The notes beneath the pieces are model-generated. The model was not told where the DNA came from and did not search any database. It saw only the letters and a program-made list of their open reading frames with translations. A stretch of DNA of 30,296 bases from assembly GCA_002423155.1 (NCBI GenBank), contig DIUV01000057.1, positions 1 through 30,296 on the forward strand. Reading direction: 5' to 3'. Below are positions 14,706-24,100 of the stretch, piece after piece. The position numbers and the translations under genes are program-made. This stretch comes from Alphaproteobacteria bacterium UBA6149 (GTDB taxonomy: Bacteria > Pseudomonadota > Alphaproteobacteria > Rickettsiales > UBA998). The stretch's first letter is position 1. Each line of letters begins with the position of its first letter.

Positions 14706-16370
14706 ATGCTCAAAAGAATTGCCATAAAAAACATCGTCCTGATTGAAGAAGCGGAAATGAACTTCCAGCGTGGTCTTTGTGTGCTTAGTGGCGAAACTGG
14801 AGCGGGAAAATCAATTTTATTAGACTCACTCGGCTTTGTGTTGGGTAGTAAGAATGAAACCAGATTACTACGCGAAGGGGCAGAAAAAGCCAGCGTAATC
14901 GCCGAATTTTCGCTAGATGATGCCCCCAATATTGCCGCTTTATTAGAAGAATTAGGGCTGGAAGCTGCACAAGAAATTATCTTACGGCGACAAATAGGAA
15001 CTGACGGCAAATCTCGGGCATTCGTTAATGATGAGGCCATCAGCAGTAAAGCCCTAAAACAATTGGGTGAATTATTGGTCGAAGTCCATGGGCAACACCA
15101 ACAACGAGGGCTCATGGATGCCACTGGACATGGCGCATTATTAGATGCTTATGGAAAATTAGAACCACAAATAGCCCATGTAGCAATTGCTTATGAAGCA
15201 TGGAAAACGGCAAAAACCGAACTTGCAAAACTCACCGCCGCCCTCAAACAAGCAGCCAAAGAACGTGATTATTTAGAGCACATGCTAGAAGAGTTAGACA
15301 AACTTCAACCGCAAATGGGCGAAGAAGAAGAATTATCCGATACGCGCATAGAAATGATGCAGTCAGAAAAACGCGCTACTTTAATTGACGATGCGCTCAA
15401 AGAACTGCACATGCCCAAAGCCATCACACAAATTCTGCGTTCTGCTCAAGGCATGTTAGCGCGCTCCACGCTCCAAGGTATCGAAATGTTTTCCCCTGCG
15501 ATTGATGCGCTGGAAAAAGCCATGTTAGAAGTGCAAGAAGCAGAAAGCGTGCTAGAAGAATTAGGACGTGATTGCGCTTATAACCCACAGGAATTAGAAC
15601 GCATTGAAGAACGACTCTTCGCCCTGAAAGACGCGGCAAGAAAATATGGCATCCCTGCTGATGAACTGCCCATTTTGCTAGAAGAAGTTCGCGAAAAATT
15701 AAATAATCTGCAAAGCCAAGAAAGCAAAATAGCCGAGCTAGAAAAAACCCTCGCGCAAACTCAAAAAGCCTATTTAGAAATAGCACATAAACTACGCAAC
15801 GAACGCCAAAAAGCCGCCCAAAAACTCGAATCCTCCTTACATATTGAACTAGAGCCATTAAAAATGGCCGCCACTAGATTTCGTGTAATGCTGGATGAAC
15901 GCCCAGAAAGTAGCTGGTCGGCACGAGGAATTGATGAAATTTATTTTGAAGCCTCCACCAACCGCGGCAGCGCTTTTGGTGCGCTTTCAGCAATTGCTTC
16001 AGGCGGAGAATTATCGCGCTTTATGCTCGCATTAGCAGTAGTACTTGCCGAAATAAAATCTATGCCCTGCATGGTGTTTGACGAAATAGACACCGGCACC
16101 GGCGGCGCAGTAGCCGACGCAATTGGCAAAAGACTAGGCAAACTTGGGCTAGGCTCGCAAGTGCTAGTAGTAACCCACCTCCCCCAAGTTGCCGCCTGCG
16201 GACAACAGCATTTTCATATTGAAAAAAACGAAATTGCTGGCAAAACCACCACAAGAGTACAAGAACTTTCTGCAACCGCAAGAGAGGAAGAATTAGCGCG
16301 GATGTTATCAGGCGCAGAAGTCAGCCAAGAAGCACGGCTAGCCGCACGGAAATTACTGGAGCAGGTTTAG
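14706..16370 (+). CDS. recN: DNA repair protein RecN
   Basis: An SMC-like ATPase of 554 residues acting in double-strand break repair. It has the RecN start MLKRIAIKNIVLIEEAEMNF, the Walker A motif GETGAGKS (29-36), a QHQQRGLMD segment and long coiled-coil arms (about 155-370). The ABC signature is GGELSRFMLALA, the Walker B is MVFDEID (Asp459, Glu460), and the H-loop is THLPQVAACG. Length is normal. The leader is A-rich and lacks a clear Shine-Dalgarno sequence. It is probably downstream of bamD in one transcript, with repeat copy C between them. Confidence 0.96.
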   Translation: MLKRIAIKNIVLIEEAEMNFQRGLCVLSGETGAGKSILLDSLGFVLGSKNETRLLREGAEKASVIAEFSLDDAPNIAALLEELGLEAAQEIILRRQIGTDGKSRAFVNDEAISSKALKQLGELLVEVHGQHQQRGLMDATGHGALLDAYGKLEPQIAHVAIAYEAWKTAKTELAKLTAALKQAAKERDYLEHMLEELDKLQPQMGEEEELSDTRIEMMQSEKRATLIDDALKELHMPKAITQILRSAQGMLARSTLQGIEMFSPAIDALEKAMLEVQEAESVLEELGRDCAYNPQELERIEERLFALKDAARKYGIPADELPILLEEVREKLNNLQSQESKIAELEKTLAQTQKAYLEIAHKLRNERQKAAQKLESSLHIELEPLKMAATRFRVMLDERPESSWSARGIDEIYFEASTNRGSAFGALSAIASGGELSRFMLALAVVLAEIKSMPCMVFDEIDTGTGGAVADAIGKRLGKLGLGSQVLVVTHLPQVAACGQQHFHIEKNEIAGKTTTRVQELSATAREEELARMLSGAEVSQEARLAARKLLEQV

Positions 16371-16411
16371 AATTATTAACTCCCCCAGAAACGAACCTTT
16401 CGTCGCATTAC

Positions 16412-16447
16412 AAAAAGCCCCCCTTGATCTCTCAAGGAGGGCTTTTC
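16412..16447. terminator. Bidirectional terminator between recN and rpoC
   Basis: The sequence AAAAAGCCCCCCTTGA - TCTC - TCAAGGAGGGCTTTT folds into a stem with one C/A mismatch. It has T-runs on the plus side and A-runs on the left that become U-runs for the minus strand. It can end both convergent transcripts. Confidence 0.88.
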
Positions 16448-16475
16448 TTTAACTTAAAGCTAAACTCAAAACAAA

Positions 16476-19400
16476 TCAGCTTCCCGTCAACGCTTCTGGT
16501 GCATCTCCACCATCTATCGCCGGAGCATTTGCTGCCGTTTGCAATTCAATGTCGCGGTCGCGTCCATAAGCGATGTGCTTATATTCACGTACCTTGGCAC
16601 CTGTACCCGCAGGAATCAAACGACCCACGATTACGTTTTCTTTCAAGCCCACTAAGCTATCAATTTTTCCAGCTACAGCTGCCTCGGTAAGCACGCGAGT
16701 GGTTTCTTGGAAGGATGCGGCGGAGATGAATGAACGCGTCTGCAACGATGCTTTGGTGATACCTTGCAATACTGCCAAGGCAGTTGCAGGTTTATAACCT
16801 TCGGCTATGGTTTTTGCATTCACTTCGTCAAACTCTTCGCGGTCCACTTGCTCACCTGTAAGGAAAGTAGTTTCGCCCGGAGAATCAATTTCCACTTTTT
16901 GCAACATCTGACGGAGCACAACTTCAATATGCTTGTCGTTGATGCCCACACCTTGCAAGCGATAAACTTGTTGTACTTCGTTGACCATGTAACGTGCCAA
17001 AGCTTCTACACCCATTACGCGCAAAATATCATGCGGCACGGGGTTTCCGTCCATCAACAAATCACCTTTTTGTACATAGTCACCTTCTTGTACAGTTAGA
17101 TGCTTACCTTTAGGAATTAAATATTCCACTGGTTCGATGCTGGCATCTTTCGGACGAATGATAACCCGACGTTTGGTTTTGTAATCTTTACCAAACTCAA
17201 TCACCCCTTCAACATCGCCAATAATCGCATGGTCTTTCGGTTTACGTGCCTCGAACAATTCAGCTACGCGCGGCAGACCACCGGTAATATCACGAGTTTT
17301 AGTAGATTCTCTTGGAATACGCGCTAACACGTCCCCAGCGAATACTTCTTGTCCGTCTTCTACGTTCAAGATTGCATCAACGGGTAGGAAATAACGTGCT
17401 TCCAAACCATTCGCCATAGTGATGATTTCACCTGCCTTATCACGCAAAGCAATCCGCGGTTTCAAATCCGCACCCCGAGTTAGCTGACGCCAATCGGTAA
17501 TTACTTTGTTAGAAATACCAGTTGCTTCGTCCATCACTTCACGCAAGGACACGCCCTCAACTAAGTCACGATAATGGGCAATACCGTTTTTCTCGGTAAT
17601 GATAGGAATAGTGTAGGGATCCCACTCGGCTAATTTCTCGCCTTGTTTTACCTTCGCACCTTCTTCTTTTAATACCCGTGCACCATAAGGCACTTTGAAG
17701 CGTGCACGCTCGCGGTTTTGTTCATCTTTTAGAACAATCTCACAAGTACGGCTCATCACCACTTGGCGACCTTTAGAGTCAATCACCACGTTTTTGTTAG
17801 AAAGATTCAAAGTCGCATCATGGCTGGACTCTACGCTCGATTGCTCAGCACCACGTTGCGCGGCCCCACCAATGTGGAAGGTACGCATAGTAAGCTGGGT
17901 TCCCGGCTCTCCAATAGATTGTGCAGCGATAACTCCGACTGCTTCACCCAAATTCACTTGGGTTCCACGCGCCAAATCACGTCCATAACATTTAGCACAA
18001 GCGCCTGATTTGCTTTCGCAAGTTAACACGGAGCGAATCATCAAAGACTCAATCCCTGCTTCATCAACTTTATCAACTTCTTTTTCTTCAATCAGTTGAC
18101 CAGCTTTCAAGATTACGCTGCCATTAACTGGGTGCAATACTTCTTTCGCACTAGTACGACCCAAGATGATTTCGGAAAGTTGTACAATAACTTCCCCACC
18201 ATCAATTACGGGCTTTGCTACAATGCCGTTTTCCGTACCACAATCAATCTCAATGATAATGCAATCTTGCGATACATCCACCAAACGACGAGTTAAGTAA
18301 CCAGAATTCGCAGTTTTAAGTGCGGTATCCGCCAAACCTTTACGCGCTCCGTGTGAGGAGTTGAAATATTCTAATACGGTCAAACCTTCTTTAAAGTTTG
18401 AAATAATTGGCGTTTCAATAATCTCGCCCGAAGGTTTCGCCATCAATCCACGCATACCCGCTAGCTGTTTAATTTGCGCTGCCGAACCACGCGCACCGGA
18501 ATGCGCCATCATGTAAATAGAGTTTACACCAATCGCATTACGTTTGCCCGGCACGGTTCCAATGCTGGAAATTCCCCGCATCATGTCTGCGGCTACGCGC
18601 TCGGAACATTGTGACCATACGTCAACTACTTTGTTATATTTCTCACCCGAAGTAATCAGACCATCCGCATATTGCTGCTCGAACTGTTTTACTTCTGCCA
18701 AAGTTGTGGAGATATGTTTTTCTTTTTCCAAAGGTACAATCATATCGTCTTTACCAAAAGAGATACCTGCCATACATGCATGAGCGTAACCTAAGCCCAT
18801 CATTTTATCGGCAAAGATAACCGTCTCTTTCTGACCGCAATGACGGTAAACCATGTCGATTAGATTGCCGACTTCTTTTTTAGTCATTTGTTTATTGATA
18901 GCATCAAAGCCAAGTTTTGCATGTTTTGGCAACAATTCATACATCATCAAACGCCCAGGAGTGGACTCAACAATCTGCGGTGCAGTTTTACCATCTGGCG
19001 ACACTACCGACACGCGGCATTTAATGCGGCTGTGGGTAGTAATCATTTTATTTTCTAAACCCATACGAATTTCATTCATATTGGCGAAAATCATGCCCTC
19101 ACCCGGTGCGCCATCAGTTTCTAGCGACAGATAATATAATCCAAGTACAATATCTTGGCTAGGAACGATAATCGGCTTACCGTTCGATGGGCTTAAGATA
19201 TTGTTGGTGGACATCATCAATACGCGTGCTTCTAACTGCGCTTCGATAGACAAAGGAACGTGCACCGCCATTTGGTCACCATCGAAATCCGCGTTGAATG
19301 CCGAACAAACGAGCGGGTGCAACTGAATTGCTTTACCTTCAATCAACATTGGTTCAAACGCTTGAATGCCAAGTCTATGCAAAGTAGGTGCGCGGTTTAA

Positions 19401-20669
19401 CAATACGGGATGTTCACGAATTACTTCTTCAAGTATATCCCAAACCTCAGGACGTTCCGCTTCCACCATGCGTTTCGCCGCTTTAATGGTCGTTGCAATG
19501 CCGTAAACTTCTAATTTTGCATAAATAAACGGCTTGAATAATTCCAGTGCCATTTTCTTCGGCAATCCACATTGATGGAGTTTTAACTCTGGCCCCACCA
19601 CGATTACCGAACGACCCGAATAATCCACCCGTTTTCCGAGTAGATTCTGACGGAAACGACCTTGTTTACCTTTTAACATGTCCGAAAGTGATTTCAGCGG
19701 ACGTTTATTAGCACCCGCAATCACCCGACCACGACGGCCATTATCAAACAACGCATCCACTGCTTCTTGCAACATACGTTTTTCGTTACGCACAATAATA
19801 TCGGGAGCACGCAATTCTAAAAGGCGTTTCAAACGGTTATTACGGTTAATTACCCGACGATATAAATCGTTCAAATCCGAAGTCGCAAAACGACCACCAT
19901 CCAAAGGCACTAATGGGCGAAGCTCAGGTGGGATTACGGGAACAACGTCCAACACCATCCATTCAGGTTTGTTATTAGAATCTAAAAACGCTTCCACAAT
20001 TTTCAAGCGTTTCACTAGTTTTTTACGACGCGCATCGGAAGTAGATTCGGTCAACTCACCGCGCATTGAAGCACGTTCACCTTCCAAATCTAAGTTAGAA
20101 AGCATGATTTTAATCGCTTCCGCACCAATGGTGGCAGTGAAAGTATTTTCACCATATTGATCCATTGCATCGAAATACTGATCTTCGCTCAATAATTCGC
20201 CTAGTTTAAAGGGCGACAAACCCGGCTCAGTAACTACATAATTTTCAAAATATAATACCCGCTCCAAATCTTTCAGCGGCATATCTAACAACAAGCCAAT
20301 ACGGCTCGGTAAAGATTTCAAAAACCAAATATGCGCAACCGGAGCCGCTAATTCAATATGCCCCATGCGCTCACGACGCACCTTCGCAGTGGTTACTTCC
20401 ACACCGCATTTTTCGCAGACTACGCCGCGATATTTCATGCGTTTATACTTACCGCATAGACATTCATAATCTTTGATAGGACCAAAAATCCGCGCGCAGA
20501 ACAAACCATCGCGCTCGGGTTTAAAGGTACGATAATTAATAGTCTCCGGCTTTTTCACCTCGCCAAATGACCAAGAACGGATTTTATCCGGGCTGGCAAT
20601 CATTATACGAATTTCGTCGAAAGGCTTAGTTACATTAACTTGGCCGAAGATATTCATTAAGTCGTTCAT
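16476..20669 (-). CDS. rpoC: RNA polymerase subunit beta'
   Basis: The catalytic subunit of RNA polymerase, 1397 residues, a normal length. The N-terminal zinc site has Cys70, Cys72, Cys85 and Cys88. The active-site magnesium loop NADFDGDQMAVH is at 459-470. The trigger loop and bridge-helix regions (for example MMAHSGARGSAAQIKQLAGM) and the second zinc cluster (CESKSGACAKCYGRD) are intact. The start has an AGGAG ribosome binding site. It is separated from rpoB by a protease gene, which is unusual, and is followed by recN on the opposite strand instead of the ribosomal rpsL cluster. Confidence 0.99.
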   Translation of the reverse strand: MNDLMNIFGQVNVTKPFDEIRIMIASPDKIRSWSFGEVKKPETINYRTFKPERDGLFCARIFGPIKDYECLCGKYKRMKYRGVVCEKCGVEVTTAKVRRERMGHIELAAPVAHIWFLKSLPSRIGLLLDMPLKDLERVLYFENYVVTEPGLSPFKLGELLSEDQYFDAMDQYGENTFTATIGAEAIKIMLSNLDLEGERASMRGELTESTSDARRKKLVKRLKIVEAFLDSNNKPEWMVLDVVPVIPPELRPLVPLDGGRFATSDLNDLYRRVINRNNRLKRLLELRAPDIIVRNEKRMLQEAVDALFDNGRRGRVIAGANKRPLKSLSDMLKGKQGRFRQNLLGKRVDYSGRSVIVVGPELKLHQCGLPKKMALELFKPFIYAKLEVYGIATTIKAAKRMVEAERPEVWDILEEVIREHPVLLNRAPTLHRLGIQAFEPMLIEGKAIQLHPLVCSAFNADFDGDQMAVHVPLSIEAQLEARVLMMSTNNILSPSNGKPIIVPSQDIVLGLYYLSLETDGAPGEGMIFANMNEIRMGLENKMITTHSRIKCRVSVVSPDGKTAPQIVESTPGRLMMYELLPKHAKLGFDAINKQMTKKEVGNLIDMVYRHCGQKETVIFADKMMGLGYAHACMAGISFGKDDMIVPLEKEKHISTTLAEVKQFEQQYADGLITSGEKYNKVVDVWSQCSERVAADMMRGISSIGTVPGKRNAIGVNSIYMMAHSGARGSAAQIKQLAGMRGLMAKPSGEIIETPIISNFKEGLTVLEYFNSSHGARKGLADTALKTANSGYLTRRLVDVSQDCIIIEIDCGTENGIVAKPVIDGGEVIVQLSEIILGRTSAKEVLHPVNGSVILKAGQLIEEKEVDKVDEAGIESLMIRSVLTCESKSGACAKCYGRDLARGTQVNLGEAVGVIAAQSIGEPGTQLTMRTFHIGGAAQRGAEQSSVESSHDATLNLSNKNVVIDSKGRQVVMSRTCEIVLKDEQNRERARFKVPYGARVLKEEGAKVKQGEKLAEWDPYTIPIITEKNGIAHYRDLVEGVSLREVMDEATGISNKVITDWRQLTRGADLKPRIALRDKAGEIITMANGLEARYFLPVDAILNVEDGQEVFAGDVLARIPRESTKTRDITGGLPRVAELFEARKPKDHAIIGDVEGVIEFGKDYKTKRRVIIRPKDASIEPVEYLIPKGKHLTVQEGDYVQKGDLLMDGNPVPHDILRVMGVEALARYMVNEVQQVYRLQGVGINDKHIEVVLRQMLQKVEIDSPGETTFLTGEQVDREEFDEVNAKTIAEGYKPATALAVLQGITKASLQTRSFISAASFQETTRVLTEAAVAGKIDSLVGLKENVIVGRLIPAGTGAKVREYKHIAYGRDRDIELQTAANAPAIDGGDAPEALTGS

Positions 20670-20718
20670 TCTTTTCTCCTGAAATCGAGAGTCAATTTAT
20701 TTTATATTTAGTTCTACA

Positions 20719-20752
20719 CTATTTTACAACATGACCTATTTTACAACATGAC
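20719..20752. repeat. 17-bp exact tandem duplication at the end of the protease gene
   Basis: The unit CTATTTTACAACATGAC occurs twice in direct succession. One copy encodes the last residues and stop of the protease; the other lies just behind it toward rpoC. This looks like a recent slippage or insertion-repair trace. Confidence 0.85.
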
Positions 20753-21116
20753 AGGGCATATTCGGATTAGCAGGATTAACCATTAATGTCTGCGAAGCAG
20801 GATGCACCAACACATCCATATCTTCCATCGGCACTGCGCCTAATAATGGCTCATCACCCAACATCAATGCTCCAACAAAACAACGGCGGTTAGCAAAGCG
20901 CACTTCAACGGGACCAACATACGGCACTCTTTGCTTTTTGCCATCCGCCAAAGTTACTTCTCGTTCCTCCAATATTTCTAATCCCAATTGTAAAACAACG
21001 TGCTGTGGCAAACAAAGCATAAGCGAACCCGTATCCACCAAAGCTGACACCGATAAAGGTGAAAGCTTGGCTTCCCGAGGATTTGCTAAGATTATATCTG
21101 CGTAAACCAGCCCCAT
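20736..21116 (-). CDS. Retropepsin-like (clan AA) aspartic protease between rpoB and rpoC
   Basis: A 126-residue single-domain protein with the active-site motif ALVDTGS (Asp28, Thr29, Gly30, Ser31), a hydrophobic strand before it (VYADIIL) and the second-lobe part LLGAVPMEDMDVLV. These are the features of bacterial retropepsin-like proteases, which act as homodimers, each chain giving one Asp. It has no signal peptide or membrane helix, so it should be cytosolic. It lies in the rpoB-rpoC interval in the same direction and is therefore likely transcribed with the polymerase genes. A REP-like palindrome is on its upstream side and a tandem duplication on its downstream side, consistent with insertion of the gene into the operon. 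The substrate is unknown. Confidence 0.8.
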   Translation of the reverse strand: MGLVYADIILANPREAKLSPLSVSALVDTGSLMLCLPQHVVLQLGLEILEEREVTLADGKKQRVPYVGPVEVRFANRRCFVGALMLGDEPLLGAVPMEDMDVLVHPASQTLMVNPANPNMPCHVVK

Positions 21117-21145
21117 TTTTTCCTCATTTATTGTCTAAACTGCCA

Positions 21146-21178
21146 GTTGTCATCCCCACTTTATGCAAGGATGACAAC
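21146..21178. repeat. REP-like palindrome between rpoB and the protease gene
   Basis: GTTGTCATCC pairs with GGATGACAAC across 13 bases. Its CATCCCC..TTxTGC..GGATG core matches the unit of the 35-bp inverted repeat near 10 kb with a few changes, so it is a diverged member of that family. In the transcript it forms a hairpin between rpoB and the protease gene. Confidence 0.7.
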
Positions 21179-21187
21179 CAATAATGT

Positions 21188-24100
21188 TTAAGCGTCTTTT
21201 TCCGCCAATTCAATGTTCAGACCCAACGAGCGTAACTCTTTGATCATCACATGGAAGGACTCAGGAATACCTGATTCAAAAGCATGGTCACCGCGTACAA
21301 TCGAAGCATAAACTTTACTACGACCAGCCACGTCATCCGACTTCACAGTGAGCATTTCCTGCAAGGAATAAGCTGCACCATAAGCCTGCAATGCCCAGCA
21401 CTCCATCTCCCCGAAACGTTGTCCCCCGAATTGGGATTTACCGCCCAAAGGTTGTTGAGTAACTAGTGAGTATGGTCCGATAGAACGTGCGTGAATTTTA
21501 TCATCCACTAAGTGATGCAGTTTGAGCATATAAATATAGCCCACGGTCACTTGACGATCAAATTTTTCGCCCGTACGTCCATCAAACAACGTCACCTGAC
21601 CAGAAGCATCTTGTCCACCTTTAAGCAACCAATCAACGATGTCCGGCTCATGTGCGCCATCAAATACAGGTGTCGCAAACGGCAAACCTTTACGCAGATT
21701 GTTAGCTAGCTCGAGAACTTCTGGACCCGTCATATTGTTGATTTCAGCAATATTGTCCGCTTCTTCGTAGAACTCTAATAATTTAGCGCGCATGAAGCCG
21801 ACATTATCCGCTTGTGATTGAGATTCTTCAATCGCCGCGCGAATTTGCCGCCCAATACCTGCTGAAGCCCAACCTAAATGGGTTTCTAAAATTTGTCCCA
21901 CGTTCATACGTGATGGTACACCTAATGGGTTTAGTACTACGTCCACCGGAGTTCCGTCGGCTAGATGCGGCATGTCTTCCACGGGAAGAATACGGGAAAT
22001 AACCCCTTTATTTCCGTGACGACCCGCCATTTTATCACCAGGTTGCAGTTTACGCTTTACCGCAACGAAAACTTTTACCATTTTCAAAACACCGGGGAGC
22101 AAATCATCGCCACCTTGTACTTTGTCCACTTTTTCGATGAAGCGTTTATTTAGTTTGTTGATTAGCTGATCTAACTGCGTTTTCAACTGCTCAACTGACT
22201 GCATCACTTCTTCGTTTTTCACGGCAATTTCCCAACGCAAACCTTTGGGAATTTCCGCTAAAATTTCGCTAGTGATTTTGGTTTTCGCTTTCAAGCCTTT
22301 CGGGCCTTTAACTAGTTCCTGACCATCCAACAAAGCATCCAAACGTGCATACACATAACGCTCAACAATGGCGCGCTCCACATCACGGTCTTTTTGCAAA
22401 CGATCAATCTCGGCTTTTTCAATCGCCAAATGACGCTCATCTTTTTCAATGCCCCGACGGGTGAAAACTTTTACACCCACCACGATACCAGAAACACCCG
22501 GAGGCAAACGCAAGCTGGAATCACGCACATCCGCCGCTTTTTCCCCAAAAATCGCGCGCAGCAATTTTTCTTCTGGAGTAACCGGAGTTTCGCTTTTTGG
22601 CGTAACTTTACCGACGATAATATCACCGGGATGTAGTTCCGCACCAATATGCACCACGCCCACCTCATCGAGGTTACGCATAGCTTCTTCACCGACATTG
22701 GGAATATCGCGAGTTATCTCTTCGGGCCCGAGCTTAGTATCACGCGCCATTACTTCGAATTCTTCGATATGTATGGAAGTAAATACGTCTTCGGCAATCA
22801 TTTTTTCCGAGATAAGAATCGAATCCTCATAATTGTAACCATTCCATGGCATAAACGCCACTAATACGTTACGACCCAAAGCTAATTCACCTAAATCAGT
22901 TGAAGGACCATCGGCGATAATATCACCCACTTTAATCTCATCACCCACGCGCACTAACGGACGTTGGTTAAGACAAGTATTTTGGTTAGAGCGTTGGAAT
23001 TTTACGAGATTATAAATATCCACACCCGGAGAAGCATCGCTATTCGCACCTTCGCTTACACGAATTACTACGCGCGTTGCATCTACCTGATCAACGATAC
23101 CGCCGCGACGGGCAACGGTTGCCACACCCGAATCACGCGCCACTACTTCTTCCATGCCCGTACCCACTAAAGGAGCATCCGCACGTACCAAAGGTACCGC
23201 TTGACGTTGCATGTTCGATCCCATCAACGCGCGGTTCGCGTCATCGTTTTCTAAGAAAGGAATCAACGCTGCTGCAACTGACACTAATTGCTTGGGCGAT
23301 ACGTCAATAAAATCGATGCCTTCTTTGGCCGACATTACGAAGTCACCATTACGACGGCAGCTAATTAAATCATCCGCCAATACACCTTGTTTATCCAAGG
23401 GAGAATTTGCTTGCGCAATCGTGTAACGACCTTCTTCAATCGCGGATAAGTAAACCACTTCATCAGTTACAAAGCCATTATCAACGCGGCGATATGGGCT
23501 TTCGATAAATCCATATTTATTCACCCGTGCATAAGTTGCCATTGAGTTAATCAACCCAATATTCGGACCCTCCGGCGTTTCAATCGGGCAGATACGACCA
23601 TAATGGGTCGGATGTACGTCACGCACTTCAAACCCTGCACGTTCACGAGTCAGACCTCCGGGGCCCAAGGCAGAAAGACGACGTTTATGGGTAATTTCTG
23701 AAAGCGGATTGGTTTGATCCATAAATTGTGATAATTGCGACGAACCAAAGAACTCGCGCACCGCAGCTGCCAAAGGCTTCGCGTTCACTAAGTCATGCGG
23801 CATAACCGTATCAATATCCACCGAACCCATACGCTCAATAATACCACGCTCCATACGCAACAAACCAATGCGGAATTGATTTTCCATCAACTCACCCACT
23901 GAACGCACGCGACGATTACCTAAATGGTCAATATCGTCAATCTCGCCGATACCATCTTTTAAGCCCACCAACAAACGCACGGTTTCGATAACATCCGCTT
24001 TGGTAAGTACACCAACTTTTTCTTCGATGTCTAACTGCAAGCGAGCATTCATTTTAACGCGCCCAACTTCGGACAAATCATAACGATCAGTTTCAAAGAA

